DNA from: Pseudomonadota bacterium
Lineage (GTDB): Bacteria > Pseudomonadota > Alphaproteobacteria > Sphingomonadales > Sphingomonadaceae
Direction: 5' to 3'
Assembly (NCBI GenBank): GCA_023389105.1
Contig: JAEWEY010000010.1
Coordinates: 248,001 to 312,000, forward strand
Length of the DNA stretch: 64,000 nt
Part shown: in pieces, positions 7,755-16,988 of the stretch
Layout: every line of letters begins with the position of its first letter
How positions within the stretch are numbered: the stretch's first letter is position 1
Program-made: the position numbers and the translations under genes
The notes under the pieces: model-generated
Seen by the model: only the letters and a program-made list of their open reading frames with translations
The model's database searches: none
Told to the model about the DNA's origin: nothing

Positions 7755-8837
7755 GTGGCCGAGCCCGCACGCCCTCCCCGCAAGATCATCCATGTCGACA
7801 TGGACGCATTTTACGCGTCGGTCGAACAGCGCGACAATCCGGAGTTGCGGGGCAAGCCCGTGGCCGTCGGCGGCGGGCATCGCGGCGTCGTGACTGCGGC
7901 GAGTTACGAGGCGCGTCCGTTTGGAGTCCGATCTGCGCTTCCGTCGGTCACGGCAAAACGGCTGTGCCCGGATCTCATCTTCGTGAAGCCGCGCTTCGAC
8001 GTCTATCGCGAGGTCAGTCGGCAGATCCGCGCCATCTTCGCCGATTACACCGATAAGATCGAGCCGCTGAGCCTGGACGAAGCCTATCTGGACGTCAGTG
8101 AGGACCGGCGCGGCCTGGGCAGCGCGCGGGCCATTGCAGAAGACATTCGGCGCCGCATCCGCGAGGAGTGCCAACTGACCGCCTCCGCGGGGGTCAGCTA
8201 CTGCAAGTTCATCGCCAAGCTGGCCTCCGACCATCGCAAGCCCGATGGCCTGTGCGTTATCACGCCCGAGCGCGGGCCGGAGTTCGTCGCCTCCCTGCCC
8301 GTAGCGCGCTTCCATGGCGTCGGTCCGGTGACGGCGAAGAAGATGGAAAGCCTTGGCATCCATACCGGCGCCGATCTGCGCGATTGGAGTCTGCCCGCAC
8401 TACAGGCCAAATTCGGTAGTTCCGCGGAATGGTATTGGCGCATCTGCCGCGGGATAGACGAACGCGAGGTGCGGTCCGACCGGCCGTACAAGTCGGTCAG
8501 CGCCGAGCGAACATTCGATGAGGATTTGCGCGACCCCGAGCAACTTGCCGCCGAGTTGGAACGCATTGCGGGTTATGCCTGGGCACGGATCGCGCGCGCC
8601 GAGGTGATCGGGCGCACGGTAACGCTGAAGGTCAAATATGGCGACTTCACGATCATCACGCGGTCGAAAAGCTTCACTGGTCCGGTGCTTGATCAAGCGA
8701 GCTTTCTGGCCGCGGGACACGGGCTGCTAGCGGCCCTGCATCCCTTATCGAAAGGTATCAGGCTGCTAGGACTTGGGCTCCATAACTTAACCGAGATCAA
8801 CAGTCACGAGCCAGCGCAGCTGGGACTCGCAATCTGA
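7755..8837 (+). CDS. dinB: DNA polymerase IV (Y family)
   Basis: Error-prone translesion polymerase of the DinB family (360 residues). Catalytic carboxylates lie in IIHVDMDAFYASVE near residue 15 and LSLDEAYLDV near residue 105; the steric-gate region is normal. Helix-hairpin-helix (FHGVGPVTAKKMESLG) and little-finger domains follow. The C-terminus EPAQLGLAI resembles a beta-clamp binding peptide. The start is GTG at 7755, just ahead of the conserved IIHVDMD block. It is divergent from sucC with 179 bases between. I do not see a clear LexA box in that gap. Confidence 0.93.
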   Translation: MAEPARPPRKIIHVDMDAFYASVEQRDNPELRGKPVAVGGGHRGVVTAASYEARPFGVRSALPSVTAKRLCPDLIFVKPRFDVYREVSRQIRAIFADYTDKIEPLSLDEAYLDVSEDRRGLGSARAIAEDIRRRIREECQLTASAGVSYCKFIAKLASDHRKPDGLCVITPERGPEFVASLPVARFHGVGPVTAKKMESLGIHTGADLRDWSLPALQAKFGSSAEWYWRICRGIDEREVRSDRPYKSVSAERTFDEDLRDPEQLAAELERIAGYAWARIARAEVIGRTVTLKVKYGDFTIITRSKSFTGPVLDQASFLAAGHGLLAALHPLSKGIRLLGLGLHNLTEINSHEPAQLGLAI

Positions 8838-9003
8838 GGTCAGTTGTGTTATAAAATCGTCATACGGGGCCACGGCGATTCAGCAGTGGCCTTTGTTTCA
8901 AGGGAAGCCACTCAACAGGCAGATGAGCCGCGGCCGGGGGGCCGCATGCGGGGGACGCGCTTTTAGCGCGCCGGCTCTTATTGCCGCATTGGAAAGGTAA
9001 GTA
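8838..9003 (+). promoter_or_regulatory. Leader region of carD with two GC hairpins
   Basis: The 166 bases between dinB and carD hold an AT-rich stretch (TTGTGTTATAAAAT, 8844-8857) that could be a promoter core. Two small stem-loops follow: GCGGCC/GGCCGC at 8930-8945 and CGCGCT/AGCGCG at 8956-8970. Neither is followed by a T-run on the plus strand, so they look like folded leader RNA rather than a terminator. An AAGG Shine-Dalgarno-like motif precedes the carD ATG. Promoter assignment is a guess. Confidence 0.3.
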
Positions 9004-9537
9004 ATGGCTACAAAGGCGCTTAGCTTCGACGTTGGCGATTATGTTGTTTACCCCAAGCATGGCGTTGGCCGCGTCGTCGAGCTGCAAAGCACCGAAATTG
9101 CCGGTACCAGTCTCCAGCTTTACGTCCTGCGTTTCGAAAAGGAGAAGATGACCCTCCGCGTTCCCGTCAACAAGGCGGACTCGGTCGGCATGCGCAAGCT
9201 GTCGTCGGACAAGACGATGAAGGACGCGCTCGAAACCCTTAAGGGCAAGCCGAAGGTCAAGCGCACCATGTGGTCGCGCCGCGCGCAGGAATATGAAGCG
9301 AAGATCAATTCCGGCGACCTGACGTCGATCGCCGAAGTGACCCGCGATCTGTTCCGCCCGGACGACGCGCCGGAGCAGAGCTATTCGGAACGGCAGATCT
9401 TCGAAGCCGCCTCGTCGCGCCTGGCGCGCGAGCTCGGCGCGATGGAGCAGACCGACGAGAAGGCCGCGCTGGCCAAGATTCTTGACATCCTGAACAAGGC
9501 TGCCGTGATTCATCACAAGGCGCCGGAAGTCGCGTAA
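9004..9537 (+). CDS. carD: CarD family transcriptional regulator
   Basis: RNA polymerase-binding regulator of 177 residues. The N-terminal Tudor-like RNAP-interaction domain reads FDVGDYVVYPKHGVGRVVEL with LYVLRFEKEKMTLRVPVNKA, and a helical DNA-binding domain follows. CarD contacts the polymerase beta lobe and stabilises open complexes at many promoters, notably rRNA promoters. A strong intrinsic terminator follows, so the gene is probably a single transcription unit. Confidence 0.93.
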   Translation: MATKALSFDVGDYVVYPKHGVGRVVELQSTEIAGTSLQLYVLRFEKEKMTLRVPVNKADSVGMRKLSSDKTMKDALETLKGKPKVKRTMWSRRAQEYEAKINSGDLTSIAEVTRDLFRPDDAPEQSYSERQIFEAASSRLARELGAMEQTDEKAALAKILDILNKAAVIHHKAPEVA

Positions 9538-9566
9538 CGCGCGCTTCTGATGCTGCGAACAACGAG

Positions 9567-9595
9567 AGGGCGTCCCGCTGGGGCGCCCTTTTCTT
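9567..9595 (+). terminator. Intrinsic terminator after carD
   Basis: Stem AGGGCG-T-CCC / GGG-G-CGCCCT with a 3-base loop GCT (9567-9589), followed by TTTTCTTTT. It lies 29 bases after the carD stop and separates carD from the zwf operon. Confidence 0.88.
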
Positions 9596-9663
9596 TTGAA
9601 TACGATTGCAGCGTGGAAAATAGACGCTGGCCGCGACCGCAAAGCGCAATATAGCGAGGGACA

Positions 9664-11121
9664 ATGACGGAGCGGGTATCCACGCTGGTACTGTTTGGCG
9701 CGACCGGGGACCTGGCGCGCAGGATGCTGTTGCCCTCGCTCTACGGGCTCGATGCCGACAATCTGCTGCCGCCCGAGCTGCGCATCATCGGTACTGCTCG
9801 AACCGCGCTGGATGACGGCGCCTTTCGTGAGCGGGCCGACGAGGCGCTCAAGGAACATCTTCCCGACGGTTTCTACAGTCACGAAGTGGCCGAGCGCTTC
9901 CTCGAGCAGCTGCATTATGTGCCGCTGGACATCAACGAGGCGGAGCATTTCGCCGACCTCGCGCGCGCGATCGGCGATCCGTGCCATGGCGTCGCGATTT
10001 TCCTGTCGACCGCGCCGTCGCTGTTCAAGCCGACCATCGACGGGCTGGAGGCTGCGGGCCTGGCCTGCCCTACGGTGCGGATGGCGCTGGAAAAGCCGCT
10101 GGGCACCGACCTGGAAAGCAGCCGCGAAATCAACGACGCGGTGGCCGCGGCCTTCCCCGAAGAGCGGACGTTCCGGATCGACCATTATCTGGGCAAGGAG
10201 ACGGTCCAAAACCTGCTGGCGCTGCGCTTCGCCAATCTGATGTTCGAGCCCCTGTGGAACAGCGCGCATATCGATCATGTGCAAATCACCGTCGCGGAGA
10301 CGGTCGGGCTGGAAGCCCGCGCGGATTATTACGAAAGCTCCGGCGCGCTGCGCGACATGGTGCAAAACCACATGCTGCAGCTGCTGGCGCTGGTTGCGAT
10401 GGAGCCGCCGAGTGACTTCGACGCAACCGCGGTGCGCGATGAGAAGGTCAAGGTTCTGCGCGCGCTACGGTCGATCACCGGCGCGGACGCCGAGGCGAAC
10501 AGCGTCATCGGCCAGTATGCGCGCGGCGCGATCGATGGCGAGACAGTGCCCGGCTATGCCGACGAGCTGGGCCGCGAAAGCGCAACCGAGACGTTCGTTG
10601 CGTTGAAGGCTCATGTCGACAACTGGCGGTGGAAGGGCGTCCCCTTCTACCTGCGCACCGGCAAGCGCATGCCGGGCCGCAACACGCAGATCTACATCCA
10701 GTTCAAGGACGTGCCCTATTCGATCTTCGCGTCACGCGGAGCAACGACGCGGCCGAACAAATTGATCATCGGATTGCAGCCGGAAGAGAGCATCGAGCTG
10801 CGCGTGATGGCCAAGATGCCGGGGCTGGACCGGCAAGGCGTCCGGCTACGCGAAGTGCCGCTCGACCTTGGGCTGGCGAATGCGTTTAGCGAATTCCGCC
10901 GGCGCATCGCTTACGAGCGGTTGCTGCTCGACCTCATCGAGGGCGACCCGACGTTGTTCGTGCGCCGAGACGAGGTCGAGGCGCAATGGGGTTGGATCGA
11001 CAAGATTCGCGCGGCCTGGGCGGATAAGGGCATGACGCCGCGGCCTTATGCGGCGGGAACCTGGGGGCCTTCAGCGGCCATTGCGCTGACCGAGCGCGAC
11101 GGCATCAGCTGGCACGAATAG
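9664..11121 (+). CDS. zwf: Glucose-6-phosphate 1-dehydrogenase
   Basis: First enzyme of the Entner-Doudoroff and pentose phosphate routes (485 residues): glucose 6-phosphate plus NAD(P)+ to 6-phosphogluconolactone. The NADP motif LFGATGDLARRMLLPSLY is at the N-terminus, and the active-site RIDHYLGKE near residue 172 carries the catalytic His/Lys. The start is ATG with a GAGGG site upstream. It is first in the zwf-edd-glk-eda operon; no pgl gene for the lactonase is in the operon. edd follows after 10 bases. Confidence 0.96.
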   Translation: MTERVSTLVLFGATGDLARRMLLPSLYGLDADNLLPPELRIIGTARTALDDGAFRERADEALKEHLPDGFYSHEVAERFLEQLHYVPLDINEAEHFADLARAIGDPCHGVAIFLSTAPSLFKPTIDGLEAAGLACPTVRMALEKPLGTDLESSREINDAVAAAFPEERTFRIDHYLGKETVQNLLALRFANLMFEPLWNSAHIDHVQITVAETVGLEARADYYESSGALRDMVQNHMLQLLALVAMEPPSDFDATAVRDEKVKVLRALRSITGADAEANSVIGQYARGAIDGETVPGYADELGRESATETFVALKAHVDNWRWKGVPFYLRTGKRMPGRNTQIYIQFKDVPYSIFASRGATTRPNKLIIGLQPEESIELRVMAKMPGLDRQGVRLREVPLDLGLANAFSEFRRRIAYERLLLDLIEGDPTLFVRRDEVEAQWGWIDKIRAAWADKGMTPRPYAAGTWGPSAAIALTERDGISWHE

Positions 11122-11131
11122 GACGAGACGA

Positions 11132-12970
11132 ATGCCATTGAATTCGAACGTTGCGGCGGTCACCGACCGGATCATCGAGCGTTCGAAGCCGACGCGCCGC
11201 CGTTACCTGGAACTGATGGCCGAGCAGCGCGAACGGGGCATCAACCGCCCGCGCCTCAGCTGCGGCAATTTCGCGCATGGCTTCGCCGCGGCGGGCGAGG
11301 ACAAGGCGGCGATCAGCCACCTCAGCGGGCCAAACATCGGCATCGTCACCGCGTATAACGACATGCTGTCGGCGCATCAGCCGTACGGCCGCTATCCCGA
11401 GCAGATGAAGATCTTCGCCCGCGAGGTCGGCGCCACGGCGCAAGTCGCGGGCGGCGTGCCGGCGATGTGCGACGGGGTGACGCAGGGTCAGCCGGGCATG
11501 GACTTGTCGCTGTTCAGCCGCGACGTGATCGCCATGTCGACCGCGGTGGCCCTGAGCCACGGCATGTTCGACGCGGCGGCGCTGCTCGGCATCTGCGACA
11601 AGATCGTGCCGGGGCTGCTGATCGGCGCGCTGCGCTTCGGGCATCTACCGATGCTGCTGGTGCCGGGCGGGCCGATGCCGTCGGGCCTGCCGAACAAGGA
11701 GAAGCAGCGCATCCGCCAGCTCTATGCCGAGGGCAAGGTCGGCAAGACCGAGCTGCTGGAGGCCGAGAGCCGATCGTACCACGCGCCGGGCACCTGCACC
11801 TTCTACGGCACCGCCAACTCAAACCAGATGATGATGGAGCTGATGGGGCTGCACATCCCCAATGCCGCCTTCATCAACCCAGGCACGCCGCTGCGGCAGG
11901 CGCTGACTCGGGCGGCGGTGCATCGGTTGGCTAGCCTTGCCAAGGATGGGGCGCGGCCGCTGGGCGAGGTGGTCGACGAGAAGTCGATCGTCAACGCGAT
12001 GATCGGGCTGGTGGCCACTGGCGGGTCGACCAATCACTTCATTCACCTGCCGGCGATCGCGCGCGCGGCGGGGATCATCGTGGACTGGCAGGATCTGGAC
12101 GAGCTGTCGGCCGCGGTGCCGCTGATCGCGCGGGTCTATCCCAACGGGTCGAAGGACGTGAACGACTTCCAGGACGCGGGCGGGATGGCGTTCATCACCT
12201 ACACGCTGAGCCGCGAAGGGCTGCTGCACACCGACACGTTGACCGCCGGCGCCGACGCGATGGACGCGTGGATCGGGCAGCCCGAACTGCACGGCGACGA
12301 GCTGGTGTGGAAGCCGACCGAGGAAAGTGCGGACGTCGACATGCTGCGGCCCGTCACCGATCCGTTCCTGGCCGACGGCGGCACGCGGTTGGTGAAAGGA
12401 AACCTAGGCCGTGCGGTGTTCAAGACGAGCGCGGTGGACGAGACGCGCTGGCTGATCGAGGCGCCGGCGCGCTGCTTTTCGGACCAGGACCAGGTGCTGC
12501 AGGCGTTCAAGGACGGCGAGCTGGACCGCGACGTCGCGGTGGTCGTGCGGTTTCAGGGGCCGCGGTCGAACGGCATGCCCGAGCTGCATAAGCTCGTGCC
12601 CGCTTTGGGTGTACTGCAGGACCGCGGGCATCGCGTGGCGCTGATTACCGATGGGCGGATGTCCGGCGCGAGCGGCAAGGTACCCGCAGCAATTCATGTG
12701 TCGCCCGAAGCGCTCCCCGACGGGCCGCTGGCGCGGGTGCAGGACGGTGATCTGATCCGGCTCGACGCACGGACGGGGACGCTCGAGGCGGTTGGCGTAG
12801 ACCTAGCGTCGCGCTCGGCAGCCAACGCGCCGCCGCCGCCTGCCGGAACCGGACGCGAGCTGTTCGCGCTGATGCGGCTGACGGCGAGCGATGCGGAAGC
12901 CGGCGCATCGGCAATGCTGGCGGCGATGGAGGCGGAGCAGCCGCACGGCTTCGAGACGGAGCGCACATGA
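11132..12970 (+). CDS. edd: Phosphogluconate dehydratase
   Basis: Entner-Doudoroff dehydratase (612 residues) making 2-keto-3-deoxy-6-phosphogluconate from 6-phosphogluconate. It belongs to the IlvD/Edd family with an iron-sulfur cluster. Visible signatures are GGVPAMCDGVTQGQPGMDLS around residue 108, LGICDKIVPGLLIGALRFGH, and GRMSGASGKVPAAIHVSPEA near residue 508. Cys in the first two blocks are candidate cluster ligands. Its stop overlaps the glk ATG by 4 bases. Confidence 0.96.
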   Translation: MPLNSNVAAVTDRIIERSKPTRRRYLELMAEQRERGINRPRLSCGNFAHGFAAAGEDKAAISHLSGPNIGIVTAYNDMLSAHQPYGRYPEQMKIFAREVGATAQVAGGVPAMCDGVTQGQPGMDLSLFSRDVIAMSTAVALSHGMFDAAALLGICDKIVPGLLIGALRFGHLPMLLVPGGPMPSGLPNKEKQRIRQLYAEGKVGKTELLEAESRSYHAPGTCTFYGTANSNQMMMELMGLHIPNAAFINPGTPLRQALTRAAVHRLASLAKDGARPLGEVVDEKSIVNAMIGLVATGGSTNHFIHLPAIARAAGIIVDWQDLDELSAAVPLIARVYPNGSKDVNDFQDAGGMAFITYTLSREGLLHTDTLTAGADAMDAWIGQPELHGDELVWKPTEESADVDMLRPVTDPFLADGGTRLVKGNLGRAVFKTSAVDETRWLIEAPARCFSDQDQVLQAFKDGELDRDVAVVVRFQGPRSNGMPELHKLVPALGVLQDRGHRVALITDGRMSGASGKVPAAIHVSPEALPDGPLARVQDGDLIRLDARTGTLEAVGVDLASRSAANAPPPPAGTGRELFALMRLTASDAEAGASAMLAAMEAEQPHGFETERT

Positions 12971-13935
12971 GAGAGATTGCCGTCGCCGATGTCGGGGGAA
13001 CGCACGCCCGCTTCGCCATCGCGCAGATCGAGGGCGGCCGCGTCGTCTCGCTAGGCGATCAGGTGAAGCTGCAGACTGCCGATCATGGCAGCTTCCAGCT
13101 GGCGTGGCAGGAATTCGGGCGCCGTAAGAACATCGACCTGCCGAATGAGCTGGCGCTGTCGTTCGCCGGGCCGGTTGGCGGCGAGGTGCTGAAGCTGACC
13201 AACAATCCCTGGGTGATCCGGCCGGCGCTGATGAAGGAGCGGCTGGGCGTCGATCGCTTCACGATCGTCAATGATTTCGGCGCCGTCGGCTTTGCGGTTG
13301 CGACGCTACCCGAGGACCAGTTCCTGCACGTGTGTGGGCCTGAGCGCCCCCTGCCCGACCGCGGCGTCATCTCGATCCTTGGGCCGGGCACGGGGCTCGG
13401 CGTCGCGGCACTGCTGCGCAAGCCCGACCATTACGAGGTGATCGAGACCGAGGGCGGGCACGTCGACTTTGCGCCGCTCGACAAGCTGGAAGACCAGATC
13501 CTCTCGCACATGCGCCGCAACTTCCGGCGCGTGTCGATCGAGCGCCTGATCTCGGGGCGCGGGCTGTGGAACATCTATGACGCGCTGGCGACGATCGAAG
13601 GGCGCGGCACGACCTTCCATGACGAGAAGGAATTGTGGACCGCGGCGCTCAACAACCAGGACAGCCTGGCCAATGCGGCGCTGGATCGTTTCTGCCTTAC
13701 GCTGGGCGCGGTCGCGGGCGATCTGTCGCTGGCGCAGGGCGGGTCGGCGGTGGTGATCGCCGGCGGTCTCGGCTTGCGGCTGGTCGACCATCTGCCGCGG
13801 TCGGGTTTCCGCGACCGCTTCATCGCCAAGGGCCGATTCGAGCGGCGGATGGACGATATGCCGGTGAAGCTGATCACCTATCCCGAGCCAGGCCTGTTTG
13901 GCGCGGCGGCGGCTTTCGCAAAGGAACATGGATGA
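12967..13935 (+). CDS. glk: Glucokinase
   Basis: ATP-dependent glucokinase of the Glk (ROK-unrelated) type, 322 residues. VADVGGTHARFAIAQ at the N-terminus is the phosphate-binding loop, and ILGPGTGLGVAALL near residue 138 is the second ATP/sugar motif. Asn-Asp in IVNDFGAVGFA holds the catalytic Asp. It feeds glucose released by the nearby glycan loci into Zwf/Edd/Eda. It overlaps both edd and eda by 4 bases, so the block is tightly coupled. Confidence 0.95.
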   Translation: MREIAVADVGGTHARFAIAQIEGGRVVSLGDQVKLQTADHGSFQLAWQEFGRRKNIDLPNELALSFAGPVGGEVLKLTNNPWVIRPALMKERLGVDRFTIVNDFGAVGFAVATLPEDQFLHVCGPERPLPDRGVISILGPGTGLGVAALLRKPDHYEVIETEGGHVDFAPLDKLEDQILSHMRRNFRRVSIERLISGRGLWNIYDALATIEGRGTTFHDEKELWTAALNNQDSLANAALDRFCLTLGAVAGDLSLAQGGSAVVIAGGLGLRLVDHLPRSGFRDRFIAKGRFERRMDDMPVKLITYPEPGLFGAAAAFAKEHG

Positions 13936-14540
13936 CCGTCGACGAGGTGATGCGCACCGCGCCGGTGATCCCGGTGCTCGTGCTAGAGCAAGAGATGGAC
14001 TGGGCGGCGCTGGCCGAGACGTTCGTCGAGGCGGGCCTGCCGGTGCTGGAGATCACGCTGCGGACGCCGCTGGCGCTCGAAGCGATTCGCGCGATGTCCA
14101 AGGTCGATGGCGCGATCGCGGGCTCGGGAACTGTGCTCAACGAACGGCAGCTGGACCAGGCGATCGAGGCCGGCAGCCAGTTCATCGTTTCGCCCGGCTT
14201 GACCGAGCCGCTTGGCAAGGCTGCGGTTGCTTCGGGGGTCCCGTTCCTGCCGGGTACGGCGAACGCTGGCGACATCATGCGGGGGCTGGACCTTGGGCTG
14301 GAGCGATTCAAATTCTTCCCGGCCGAAGCGTCCGGCGGCATTCCCACCCTGAAGGCGTTGGCGGGGCCGTTCGGCAACGTACGCTTCTGCCCGACCGGCG
14401 GCATCCGGCCGGATACCGCCGCCGAATGGCTGGCGCTGGATCCGGTGTTGTGCGTCGGCGGAACCTGGTTCGTGAAGCCGGGCGACGACCTCACCACCAT
14501 CGGCGAGCGGGCCCGTGCCGCTGCGGCGTTAGCGGCCTGA
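13932..14540 (+). CDS. eda: KHG/KDPG aldolase
   Basis: Class I aldolase (202 residues) that splits KDPG to pyruvate and glyceraldehyde 3-phosphate. The block VLEITLRTPLALEAIR holds the catalytic Glu. AEASGGIPTLKALAGPF holds the region after the Schiff-base lysine, which lies in RFKFFPAE. CPTGGIRPDTAAEWL is the phosphate-binding loop. The frame is open further upstream inside glk, but the ATG at 13932 overlapping the glk stop gives the usual N-terminus. The last 12 bases overlap the convergent esterase gene. Confidence 0.95.
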   Translation: MTVDEVMRTAPVIPVLVLEQEMDWAALAETFVEAGLPVLEITLRTPLALEAIRAMSKVDGAIAGSGTVLNERQLDQAIEAGSQFIVSPGLTEPLGKAAVASGVPFLPGTANAGDIMRGLDLGLERFKFFPAEASGGIPTLKALAGPFGNVRFCPTGGIRPDTAAEWLALDPVLCVGGTWFVKPGDDLTTIGERARAAAALAA

Positions 14541-15485
14541 GGCCGGCAGCAGGAACTGCAGCGGGATCTCTACCCGCGACGCCCAGCTGATCTCATTATG
14601 CTTCTGGCCCGGGAAGTTGCGGGTCAGCCAGTTCTGCCCCTGACGATAGCCGCGCTTCGCGACCACGGCGTCGACCCGGTCCTGATACTGCTTGTAAATG
14701 GCGTCGAGTGTCTCGGTGCCGTGGTCGAAATAGAGACGGTGCGTGCCCGGATCGGGCAACGCGGGCGCGAGGTAGCGCTCGAACGCCTTTGAAACGACCT
14801 CATATTTTTCCTGGCTGACCGACTGCCCGTCGGGCTTCAGGAACAACGGCCAGTGCGTCGACATCATGCCGGCGGCGCCGAAGATGTTGGGATATTCGTC
14901 GATGGCGTAGAGCGAGATGAGCGAGCCCATCGACGAGCCCATGATGGCGGTGTTGGCGCGGTCGGTCTTCACGTTGAAGCGCTTGTCGATCGCGGGACGC
15001 AGTTCCTGCACGATGAACTTCAGGTAGCCGTCGGACAACGGATCGCCGCCGTAAAGTGCGCGGACCTTTTCGCGATATTCGGGCGGCAGCGACGCGAAGG
15101 CCTTGGACGGCACATATTCCTGCAGCCGCTTGGGCGTGTTCCAGATGCCGACGACGATGGTCGGGCGCACCTTCTTGTCGGCGATCAGCTTCGAGAGATG
15201 CTCGTCGATCTCCCACTCCATGCCATAGCCGGCGGTCGCCTTGTCGAAGAGGTTCTGGCCGTCGTGCATGTAGAGGACGGCGTGCTTCGGTCCGTTCGGG
15301 CGGTAGCTGGGTGGCAGCCAGACGACGACGCGGCGCGGGTCAGTGAACTTGCTTTGCATGATGCCGAAATCGACGACAGTACCGGCAGCGACGTGGACGG
15401 GTCCCTGCGACTTGTCCGGCGTCTGCGCGGATGCAGGGGCGCCGAATGCGAGGGCGGTGAGCAGGAGCAGTTTGCGGATCATCAT
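14529..15485 (-). CDS. Secreted alpha/beta-hydrolase (esterase D / enterochelin esterase-like)
   Basis: Exported protein of 318 residues; the first 20 or so form a signal peptide ending in APASAQT. The PF00756 esterase fold is clear: RRVVVWLPPSY, AVLYMHDGQNLFD, and the nucleophile elbow GSSMGS near residue 190. A likely catalytic His lies in GQKHNEISW near the C-terminus. It is the last gene of the alpha-glucan operon, overlapping the upstream halogenase gene by 4 bases. It may remove acyl groups from the sugar substrate in the periplasm; the exact substrate is unknown. Confidence 0.82.
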   Translation of the reverse strand: MMIRKLLLLTALAFGAPASAQTPDKSQGPVHVAAGTVVDFGIMQSKFTDPRRVVVWLPPSYRPNGPKHAVLYMHDGQNLFDKATAGYGMEWEIDEHLSKLIADKKVRPTIVVGIWNTPKRLQEYVPSKAFASLPPEYREKVRALYGGDPLSDGYLKFIVQELRPAIDKRFNVKTDRANTAIMGSSMGSLISLYAIDEYPNIFGAAGMMSTHWPLFLKPDGQSVSQEKYEVVSKAFERYLAPALPDPGTHRLYFDHGTETLDAIYKQYQDRVDAVVAKRGYRQGQNWLTRNFPGQKHNEISWASRVEIPLQFLLPASGR

Positions 15486-16978
15486 GCCTCCAGGCGGGCG
15501 AGGGCGTCGCGGTGGGTGGGGAAGTTCATCAGGCAGCCGCGGATGAAGCGGTCGACGGCGGCCATGTCGGGTTCGCCGCTCGGTGCGCGCAACTGGTCGG
15601 GACGCGGGAAATTGCCGTACCCGGCGAGCATGCAGTGCCAGGAGACGGGACTGTAATAGCCTTCGATGCCCTGGCGCAGTACTTCCTGCGCAAGATTAGC
15701 GCCGGTGAACCACGCGGTCATGATCCGCTTCAGGCTGTCCGACAGATTGTCGTGCTTCGTCGCCTCGCGCCAATAGTCGGAGTCCGAACGTGGCGCCGTG
15801 CGGTAATGACAGACGATGTAGTCGCGAATGCCTTCGTAGCGGCGCGCGACCTCGGCATTGAAGCGATCACGGCCGGCGGCGCCGTTCGCGTCGACTTCGC
15901 GGATGAAGCCTTCGACGGTCGCGATGACGATGTGGAGCGCGGTCGCTTCGAGCGGTTCAATGAACCCTTGTGCGAGTCCGATGGCGAGACAGTTCGCGAC
16001 CCAGCTGCGCTCGATGCGGCCAACGCGCATGTTGAGGTGGCGGACCTCCGCATCTTCGGCGAGGCCGAGATGGTGGCGCAGCTCGGCGGCGGCATGATCG
16101 CGGTCCAGGTAGCGCGACGAATAGACGTAGCCGTTGCCGACGCGCTCGGTCAGTGGGATTTCCCAGATCCAGCCGGCGGACTTGGCGAAGGCGCGCGTGC
16201 AGACCTCCGGACCGCCGTCGCGCGTCGGCGTCGGGCAGACGACGGCGCTATCGTTGAACAGGTTGTCGGCGAAACTGCGGTGCGGCTCGCCGAGTGCGCC
16301 TTCGATGATCAGCGCGCGAAAGCCGCTGGCGTCGACGAAGAAGTCGGCTTCGAAGCGGCGCCCGTCTTCGCTGATCAGCGCCGCGACATTCCCGTCGGCA
16401 GCCATCTCGACGGACGCGATCCTGGCGTCGACATGTTCGACGCCGCGGTTCGTTGCAACGTCGCGCAGGTAGGCGCCGACGCGATGCGCGTCGAAATGGT
16501 AGCCGTAGCTGGTCTCGAAGGGAAAATTCTCGGGTGGCAGTGGCGCGAGCCCGTCGCGGGCGAGCGCGGTGGGGACGAAATAAGGATCGGGATGCGCGGG
16601 AACATTCACGCCGTTTCGCCGCGCGTGCGCGTTGTGGAAGAACAATGGCGCGGTGTGACTGTCGAGGTCGGTGGGGAACGGGTGGAAGTAGCGGTCGAAC
16701 CCCGGACGATCGGACCAGCCGATGAACTCGATCCCGGTTTTGAAGGTCGCGCCGCAGCGCGGCATCCACTCGCGCTCGGCGATGCCGAGCTTGTCGAAGA
16801 AGGCCTTGAGTTGCGGCGTCGAGCCCTCGCCCACGCCGACGATGCCGATGTCACTGGATTCGATCAGCTGGATGCGGGTGCCGAGCTTCCCCCAGTGATG
16901 CTGGAACAGGTTGGCCGCCATCCAGCCGGCGGTGCCGCCACCGAGAATACAGATCGAACGCGGACGCGGGTCAGTCAC
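15482..16978 (-). CDS. Tryptophan halogenase-like FAD protein (halogenase-like 1)
   Basis: Flavin-dependent halogenase homologue (498 residues). The FAD loop GGGTAGWM is at residues 13-20. The lysine equivalent to the catalytic Lys79 of PrnA is K80 in GATFKTGIEF. The flavin-pocket motif WIWEIP (WxWxIP) is intact. The block EPLEATALHIV has Ala where PrnA has Ser347 beside the catalytic Glu346. The protein starts with GTG. It is the sixth gene of the sugar operon, after GH31. It differs clearly from the other two halogenase-like proteins in this window. No partner flavin reductase gene is nearby. Native substrate unknown. Confidence 0.85.
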   Translation of the reverse strand: MTDPRPRSICILGGGTAGWMAANLFQHHWGKLGTRIQLIESSDIGIVGVGEGSTPQLKAFFDKLGIAEREWMPRCGATFKTGIEFIGWSDRPGFDRYFHPFPTDLDSHTAPLFFHNAHARRNGVNVPAHPDPYFVPTALARDGLAPLPPENFPFETSYGYHFDAHRVGAYLRDVATNRGVEHVDARIASVEMAADGNVAALISEDGRRFEADFFVDASGFRALIIEGALGEPHRSFADNLFNDSAVVCPTPTRDGGPEVCTRAFAKSAGWIWEIPLTERVGNGYVYSSRYLDRDHAAAELRHHLGLAEDAEVRHLNMRVGRIERSWVANCLAIGLAQGFIEPLEATALHIVIATVEGFIREVDANGAAGRDRFNAEVARRYEGIRDYIVCHYRTAPRSDSDYWREATKHDNLSDSLKRIMTAWFTGANLAQEVLRQGIEGYYSPVSWHCMLAGYGNFPRPDQLRAPSGEPDMAAVDRFIRGCLMNFPTHRDALARLEA

Positions 16979-16988
16979 GTGGCGCGCG

